A stretch of 64,000 nucleotides of DNA from Ottelia alismoides (lineage: Eukaryota > Streptophyta > Magnoliopsida > Alismatales > Hydrocharitaceae), in contig JAZKJV010007242.1 in NCBI GenBank assembly GCA_037367405.1, positions 496,001 to 560,000 of the forward strand. Direction: 5' to 3'. Below, piece after piece: positions 56,981-64,000 of this stretch (position 1 is the stretch's first letter; each line of letters begins with the position of its first letter). Under the pieces are notes generated by a model. The model had not been told where the DNA came from and searched no databases. It worked only from the letters and a program-made list of their open reading frames with translations. The position numbers and the translations under genes were made by a program.

Positions 56981-57830
56981 AATGGTAACACTTAATTATT
57001 TTCGGCTGAACGACATACAGATTTCATGATGCATGGCCAACCATGATACAAATCGCAATTTTCTTCAATAATATCCAACTTATTGTGAAATATATGGAAA
57101 TATGGCAAATGAAATTTAGAAGCATAAATTTCATAATGGTAGAAAACAGCCCTCCAAAATTTAAAAAAGTGATAAATTATATTCTATACTTATAATGAGG
57201 AATAATCTGTCATAAACATAGAGTTCAATCAATAGGGAAATTGATGTAAGTAGCCATTTGACATTCAATATTGACATGTAATGATCTCTTGATCAATAAC
57301 CTTGGAATTCAATCAATAGGAAATTGATTTAAGTAGGAATTTGACATTTAATATTTATAATAGCTGCTGGCAATACATTTCATAATAAATAATGGCTAGT
57401 GATGAAACATCTAGTATCCTTTATGGATAAACATTTGGACTAAGTACAAATCAAATAGTATGGGAAAAATCCAATATGTGAATCCATATTTCAGTCAAAT
57501 CGATTTTTTAACTGTTCATTATGCTGTATGACTATCTGTAGCACATGTTCTGCAAAATAATGACACGAGAGTATTATTATTGCTAATTTAAAAATGTTGA
57601 CTATATGGATGATGCAATTGATCAGGACTTTTTTTGAAATAGTTAGAGATTTTAAATATTTAGCTCAGATTTCACTTAAGTATTTTGGTCTATTTATACA
57701 TTGACTAAAATGCATTTTGGTTATAAGAAGTTTTAAATTTTAATGATAAATGAGTTGTGGTAACTAAACTTTTATAATTGTCATCCATAAATGTATGTAT
57801 GGATGCATAGATACATACATATACATATAT
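56981..57830. other. Unassigned AT-rich sequence
   Basis: No gene. A short near-repeat (TCAATCAATAGG(G)AAATTGAT) occurs at 57227 and 57311. Confidence 0.45.
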
Positions 57831-57955
57831 TTTTAACCAAACTAGTGAAACAAGAGTTAGCCTATCTTATTAAGGCAACGTTTACTATTTTTTTAACCAA
57901 ACTAATCAAACCGTAGTCAACCTATCTTATTATGCAAAGTTTATTATATAACAAA
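57831..57955. repeat. 60-bp tandem duplication
   Basis: Two adjacent copies beginning AACCAAACTA(G/A)T and containing AACCTATCTTATTA-type sequence, at 57834 and 57894. Confidence 0.85.
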
Positions 57956-59427
57956 CATCAACTTGTGTTTAAGTTCGATTCATTTATTTTCGAAGAGAAT
58001 TGTAATCAAAATTTTTACGAATCGAATCTGAATGAAAGTCAAACTTGAGATTTTTTGGTAGTGCTTCCGATAATGAAGCATGTACTTAAAGAAATTGATC
58101 GATCAACACATGCACACATACTACATAACCTAAGAGAGTGGTCGATCACTAACACAAGGGAGTGTTCAATAATTTATACATGTAGTCTTAACATATATTG
58201 GAAGTAATACATGAAAATTTGATTAATCAACACATGATTGATTTCATGCTTGAAACTGATTGTCCCATGTATGAGCCCTCTCCTTAAGTTAGCTCTTGTA
58301 CCAAAATAAGAGAGGAGATCTGGAGGGCGATAGTCGCGCACGTGCACGCTCTCTGCTTTGGCACTAATACCGGCTCTGTCTTTGTCTCGGGCTTGTGATG
58401 AAAAGAATTAATTCGGATCTTGATACTTTTGTTGCATGCTTTATTTCACATATGATATAAATTAATTTACTTGATTAATTTGAAATCCGATCGTAGGAAT
58501 TCAGTTGAGCACGACATTTTGGATTCCACCGTTTCAGAACGTTAAGAATCTAAAACGTCGGAGATCAGACAAACGTCTTTTGTTTGGCAATTACAGATAC
58601 AAGGGGTCTCCCACGATCTCTATTTTTACTCTGTCAACCATGACCTGGGTTAGATCACTGAGATGCTTTCGAAGATTGACCAGTCAGGAGCATGTCAATG
58701 AATATCGTGTTGCCTTCATATCCTGAGAGTGGATCCTTGAACCTTATGCTGCTATATTCTTTCTAAGGATGGTCCATTAAAGATGTTTCGATTATCTCTG
58801 AACTAATATCGTTTTCTTTTTTTGTTTGTTGTTACTAGCTTATCTTTATGCTATTTAGGAATTTTACCTCTTTCCGTATCGCATAACAAATATATAGTTC
58901 ATGCGAAATCTTTTGCATATATGTCATCGAATTCTGATTTATTGTTTATTGTCCTGTCAAACTTTGTCCAGATTTAGTTCCGATTAGGAAAAATCCAATC
59001 GCATCAAGCCGGTTCAACCGGATTTGCGGACGACTTTATAACGGATCCAATCAAATCCAAATCGGGGAAACCGACTGAGTGCCATCTGGTCCGATCGTGC
59101 GAATGTTCTTGATTTCTAACCGTAGTTGGATCCACAATCGGCGATTCTTTACGGTTGAACCTCAACCTTGGGATCGAAAATTTGAACGGCTGAGATCATC
59201 TGACCTCGATTTTTTTTAGGAAAAATCCCGTCAAGGTTCTGGGATAAGCTTTTTATTTCCGAGTAACGGATAAGCTTCTTGACTTATCTCTGCCTACTTT
59301 CCTTTTTTAATGACCAATCTCAATCGATTCTCTCTTTAACTTCGATCGAAATGAGATCTTGAAATCTCGTGATTATACTGCAAATCTCTGCAGTTTGTTA
59401 TCTTTCCAGCAAATGCGATTGTGGTCA
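57956..59427. other. Intergenic sequence with no supported gene
   Basis: The frame 58505-58726 is open for 73 codons but has no recognisable motif. 58970-59160 contains several CCGGTT/AATCGG-type motifs and may be an old hAT or LTR remnant. A GAACC-type stretch lies at 57965-58050. Confidence 0.4.
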
Positions 59428-59436
59428 AATATTAAT

Positions 59437-60367
59437 GGATTTTTTTACAGTTATATCCTTATGAAATATTACAATATTATTTATGCCTCTCATTTTTTTG
59501 AAATATCAGTTCAGCCTCTGATTTTTTCCACAATGATCACTTGTGTGTCGATCAGATTAGTTGCCGTCCATCTATAGCGCAAATGGATATTAACTTTGAT
59601 GACATAGAGTGAAATTAAATCTAAAATAAGGATTGAAAGATCTTTTTACTCACTCCTCCCCTCCCCTCCCCAACCTCCTTCTCCTCTGCCCCGACCTCCT
59701 ACTCTTCCCCCTCCCCTTCCTCCTACGCCCTTGCTCCTCCTTCGCCCCTCCTCGATTTCACACACAATCCATCCCTTACAATTTTTGTTCCGTGTCTGAC
59801 ATTTGGCTGAGACTTGCAAGGATTCACGTTAAGCTTTGCTTGAATGTCTTCATCGTTGTTGCATGTGCGATCGGAGCATCAGGCTCCTTGATCGCAAGTG
59901 AAATTCCATCAAGTCATCATCGAGAGAGTAAGGATCTATCATCGCAAATATATGACTGCAGATATGCTCTGACTTCAATATAGATATCCCTGGAGAAGCC
60001 ACAAAGACTCCCTGCCGGTCCGCCGCACGCAATCGATCCACCAAGGAGAACCTCGACTTCCATCTGGAGCTAAAGTCGACAATGTTCCCTACATCGACGA
60101 GGATAATAAAGGAGGAGGTTGGAGGGCATGGGCCAGAGGAAGAGGGTCGGAGGAGGATGATAAGTGGGGGAGTTTTGGACAATTATGCCCATCTTAATCC
60201 CACCATAATTTGAAAAAAAAATCGTGGTTAAGTTGAGCTCATCGACGGTTAAAAGTAAAGAAGAGCACAAGTGATAGAACGCCAATAAGTAAGAGGCACA
60301 GTTGATATTCCAAAAAAGAGAAGGATATAACTGTAATTTCTCAACGAGGAACAACTAATAAAAATCC
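59437..60367. mobile_element. Mutator-like element with long inverted repeats
   Basis: 931 bp, flanked by the exact 9-bp duplication AATATTAAT (59428-59436 and 60368-60376). Ends are GGATTTTTTTAC and, in reverse complement, GGATTTTTATTAG. Both arms then share TACAGTTATATCCTT, ATATCA(A/G)(C/T)T...GCCTCT and ATCACTTGTG over ~150 bp. The interior has C-rich CTCCTCC tracts and a non-repetitive stretch (59760-60080) that could be acquired sequence. No transposase. Confidence 0.9.
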
Positions 60368-60376
60368 AATATTAAT

Positions 60377-61663
60377 TGTACCACGGGGATATAATCCCAA
60401 GATGTCAATACAGTTGTATCATTTTGAAGTTTGAAATCAAACTCATCATCCTTGCAATTAATTACTTTACATTAGCTTCATTGCTCACCAATATCCAAAT
60501 CATATCAAATCATTTAATACTCTCTAATCCAATTACTAAAAAGTAAAAACACAAAAAATATTGGTGAAATAACAAAAATACCCTGCCGGGATTCCCCAAC
60601 CCCCACAAACGGTTGAGTACACCCAACCCCAAAACAGCCCTTCTCTCTCCGTCTCCTTCCTTCCGTGTGCGCCTCAAACCCACGTTTCTGAACCCACCTG
60701 CGATCGCTGGAATTAAATCCATCATCACCCCAATCCAAGTCAACAACGGCGACCCACAAACGTCCAAAACCCGGAAATTTCCTCGGTGGATAGATTTTTC
60801 CACAGTGAAAATAGAGATCCGCGTGATGGTTTTAACCCAGTAGTGGTGACTGAGATTGGGCTGATGAGAAGTGGGTAAGAGGTTGGTTGCCCGTGGTCTT
60901 TCTTTGGGGACAAAGAACAGGTGTTGAGTGTGCATCCATCCCTCTCCAGACTCCACTCGTCCCTCTTTCTCCCCTCCAGTGTATCATTATTTTAATGCAT
61001 ATGTTTCACTATTGACCGCCTCATCAAGTTTCCTCACATTTTTTTGCTTCGAGTTTGGAATTATTCTTCTCTGCCATCTACGCGTGGACGGGCAAGAGAT
61101 TAAACAAAAAAAATAGGGGGACACGAAAGGATTGGGAAATAGGGAGATTCCAAAAGGAGAGGAAGAAGGGGCGAAGATAGAGATAGAGTCTAGAGAGAGG
61201 GAGAGGGCGCTTGTTTTTGGACTCCGTAAAGGCGGTTTTTTTGTGGGTGTGGTTTTCCTTCCCCCCGTTTCTGGGCGGGCTGGGTGGTGTTTGGTTCGCG
61301 CCGATTGGATTTCCAAGATCTCATCCTTCTTCCGTTTCCGCGCCCAATTTGGAACCTTTCGAGTTGGGTCAACCCCGATTGATCGATTCTTGGAGGCGGA
61401 GGTTGGAGTTCCCTGTTCGGCTGTGAGGAGAGGGAAGGTGGTTTCTAGAGAAAGGATCGATTTTTCTCTTCCTTTTTGATCCTTCAGGAAAGGGCCACGT
61501 ATCTGTTCCTCGATCGTGGTTATGGGAATTTATTGATGCCCATCTTGAAGATTCTTACGGAACTGGCAGGTTTCGCGTGAAAGATCTCATCTTTGGTTCC
61601 CGTTCTCATTGAAGAGGCAGTTGTTTGATTTGGGTGCAAGTGTTTTGAGGTGCTCGATCGAGC
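60377..61663 (+). promoter_or_regulatory. Upstream region and 5' leader of the MED26-type gene
   Basis: The promoter and 5' untranslated region must lie here, as the coding start is at 61664. 60600-60900 is C-rich with short open frames on both strands and could be an upstream exon or leader. 61120-61210 is purine-rich (GGAGAGGAAGAAGGG, GAGAGAGGGAGAGG). No clear TATA box stands out. Several short upstream ATGs occur in 61530-61640, so the leader may be spliced or carry upstream reading frames. Confidence 0.4.
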
Positions 61664-63942
61664 ATGGGGAGGGAATCCGGAAGGCTCGATTACTGGAGGA
61701 AGTATTTCAGTGGCTGCAATTCCGATATTTTCGCCGTCATCGAGAATGCGATCCTCGTCGCAGCATCGGATTGCCCAAAGGAGTTCCTCAGTAGGAGGGA
61801 TGGCATTGCGGAGAAGCTGTTCTCGTGCCGATCGGCACGATGTGTTGGGTGCGATCGTGTGGAGTTGCATGTGCCTTGTGGGAAGGATGACGAAGGGGAG
61901 GAGGTGGGCAGAGGGAGGGATGGTCGTGGACAGAAGGTTGGCGGGGAGGAGGATGGTGATCGTCTGGACGGGGGAAGGATGGTAAGTACGTATAGCTACG
62001 ATGAGGCCGAGGCCTTAACGGAGGAGATCGAGGAGGAGGGGCAGACCGTCGGAGAGGTCTTGAGGATCAAGGAGCTTCTTACCAATAACGAGTATAAGGT
62101 CTGCTTGCTAGTTTTCCCTGTTTTTCTGTTGATCTTGCTGTTCATGATTAGTTTGGCTGTTTGTAAAGGATCATCGATTTGATTTGTAACGTTTGTTTCT
62201 GTTTGAATTCACTGTTTAATTGCAGTCGGAATCCGTATTGTTCGAGTCGTTAAGGAGGCTCCAGTTGATGGGTCTTTCTGTGGAAACACTCAAGGTGTGT
62301 GTGCTTGCTAACTGTCAGTTTCTTGCTGTTCGAACTAAATGGAATTTGGAATTGGATGTATATGGTCGGGTCAATGATCATAGTAATGACCTTTTTTCCT
62401 TTGTGATTTTCGGTTGTTTAGTCTCTTCTTTCGCTCTTGTCTACAGGCGACCGAGATTGGGAAGACTGTAAATGGCCTGAGGAAACACGTCTCAAAGCAG
62501 ATCCGGCAGCTCGCGAGGACCCTTATCGAGTAAGTCCTTTTTTTTGGGCATGATGCTCATCTTGTAGACAATTTACAGTTGTTCTGTTTTAAATCGAGAG
62601 CGTGATGATGGATCCCTTAACGACAGAAGAGGAACTGTTGTCTGTTGATCAATAGCTCGTGAAAACTGGGAAACTTGACCTTGTTCGCTATATGAAACCT
62701 TCACGGACAGTTTCCGACCTCCCATCACCTGAAAATAACCAAAATTAGCACACGTTGGTTGGCAGCATGCTCCATTGTTCCCAATCTTTATGCTTAGATA
62801 TTAGTTCCCGCTTCGTCTTAGCTAATCCTTTAGCTTGTGTTGATGCATATTTATGTTTCCATATTTCAAAACCTCATGTTTCCGACATCGATGAACTGAT
62901 GTAAACTTCAAAAAACTTAATGTCTTTGTACATCGACATAGAACTGCTGGACATATTTCTGAGAGTAATTCCCGAATATGTAAAGTTGAAATCGAGATAT
63001 CGATATGCTGCTAACCTTCTTTATATATATTTACCTATTAGGAATAGGAAACTCTTACAAGATGATTGACGTTTTCTCTGTATCTTGTTTACACAGTGGA
63101 TGGAAAGCCATGGTGGAGGAATGGGCAAATTCCACGGCTGTTCTTTCTGGTGATGTACTGTTATGCATAGTTTGCCTTTACTTGTTTCCGTCACGCAAAT
63201 TGCTTACTTTAGTTCGTTCTTACAGAGGCTACGCCAGAATCAGCTAACCCTCCTCCGACTTTTGATGAATGGGACGGACTTGCCTTGCCTCCTCTCGATG
63301 AGGGAGCTCTTTTCGCTACCCAGACGGGCACGATGGAGTTGTCTCAGGTAGCTAAAGCAGTTTGCATTAGTTACTAGATATATTATTTACGTGAAGACAA
63401 GGACTGATTCATGTCTGATCTCCTTGTCATTATTACGTTGGATTGTGAAGTTCTTCGAGGGCATGGATGACGACGGAAGTATGTGAAATCCCTGGGCTTC
63501 TTTGAATTTCTGACGGCTTTTGAAAGTTCCCATGTGCTTATAGATATTCCTGTTTGCTTGGGTTTTGATTTCAGATTTTAGAAGCTCTGGGGAATTTGAT
63601 GCTGCTGTCAATACTAGGAAGATATCACTGGTAGAAACCAGTCAGAATCGTACAAGAAAGCCGCACAGCTATGAGCCGAGAGATGCAGATGACAAACACC
63701 CCATGAGGATGCAGGAAACACTCAACAACCTAACAAGTCATTCGAACGTGCAAGATAAGTCTCGAGGGCCAATCCATGCCGCAGTATATCAACATAAGCA
63801 ATCGAATGTTGAAGGCACATGTACTGGTTTGGAAACCACAAGACCTCCAAAGCCGAGTAACAATCAGAGAGCTGTTCGAGACACGAGGATCCAAAACCGT
63901 CCCTCGGAAGTTCAACAGAAGCCACCAGCTGTTCTAAATGAT
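61664..63942 (+). CDS. MED26: Mediator subunit 26-type protein (TFIIS N-terminal domain), 5' part
   Basis: Seven exons by GT-AG rules: 61664-62098, 62226-62294, 62447-62529, 63097-63149, 63226-63347, 63451-63478 and 63575-63942. They give 386 codons in phase. The start MGRESGRLDYWRKYF and the block DIFAVIENAILVAASDCPKEF are characteristic of plant MED26 proteins. An acidic/Gly-rich linker is followed by SYDEAEALTEEIEEE. Exons 1-4 then encode the TFIIS N-terminal (LW) helical domain: GEVLRIKELL, LFESLRRLQLMGLSVETLK, GKTVNGLRKH, IRQLARTLI and GWKAMVEEW. DEGALFATQ and MELSQFFEGMDDDG follow. This domain docks Mediator to elongation factors in the nucleus. The last exon ends at a GT (63943) and the rest, including the expected Lys/Arg-rich C-terminus, lies beyond the window. 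Reading through gives a stop at 63961-63963. Confidence 0.92.
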
Positions 63943-64000
63943 GTATGCACGATAAACACATGATATTTTGTGTTATCCACTAGTAAAAGCTCTATAGCAT

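Noticed and set aside
58505..58726. 73-codon frame
   Set aside because: No known motif, no clear neighbour or regulatory signal; length is compatible with chance.
60510..60956. 148-codon minus-strand frame upstream of MED26
   Set aside because: Overlaps C-rich sequence open on both strands, has no recognisable domain, and may be promoter or leader of the plus-strand gene.

Overview
This is flowering-plant nuclear DNA: intron-containing plant genes, Ty1/copia, L1-type LINE, hAT, Mutator, CACTA and Tourist-type elements, and AT-rich intergenic sequence. I cannot name the species. Only two ordinary host genes are visible, both incomplete. One is the last exon of a RING/SNF2 helicase of the SMARCA3-like (HLTF/RAD5) type at 21396-22198. 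The other is the first seven exons of a MED26-type Mediator subunit at 61664-63942, running off the right edge. Most of the rest is transposable elements, many of them nested.

Layout, left half. 134-5468 is a full-length, young but broken Ty1/copia element (133-bp LTRs differing at one base, 5-bp target duplication). 5742-6780 is probably the 3' LTR of an older copia element. 7345-8380 is a miniature LTR element (TRIM) with a truncated 3' LTR. 8773-20090 is a copia element with very long (about 2.64 kb), nearly identical LTRs around a long-dead pol region, which carries two small hAT insertions. The helicase exon follows directly.

Middle. 23400-27300 is an intergenic patchwork of hAT, Mutator-type and Tourist MITEs with two tRNA-like (SINE-type) segments. 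27323-34343 is a Mutator-like element that carries an intact intronless reading frame for a 3-hydroxyisobutyrate-dehydrogenase-like protein (a Pack-MULE candidate). A 5.5-kb LINE has inserted into one of its terminal inverted repeats. 34344-44822 holds large hAT elements (35531-36942, 37135-38916, 42760-43318), a CACTA miniature element (41066-41374) and a second Mutator-like element with a GC-rich cargo (43789-44822).

Right. 45300-55012 is dominated by AT-rich elements full of GTTACT/AGTAAC motifs. Two of them share an exon-like peptide and one contains a 63-bp satellite. A 5'-truncated LINE (about 55670-56980), another Mutator-like element (59437-60367) and the MED26 gene complete the window.

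The main theme is target-site evidence read directly from the sequence: seven hAT-type elements with exact or near-exact 8-bp duplications, five or six Mutator-type elements with 9-bp duplications, and a datable nesting order. The hAT elements share one architecture, dense palindromic subterminal arrays, but each uses a different short motif.
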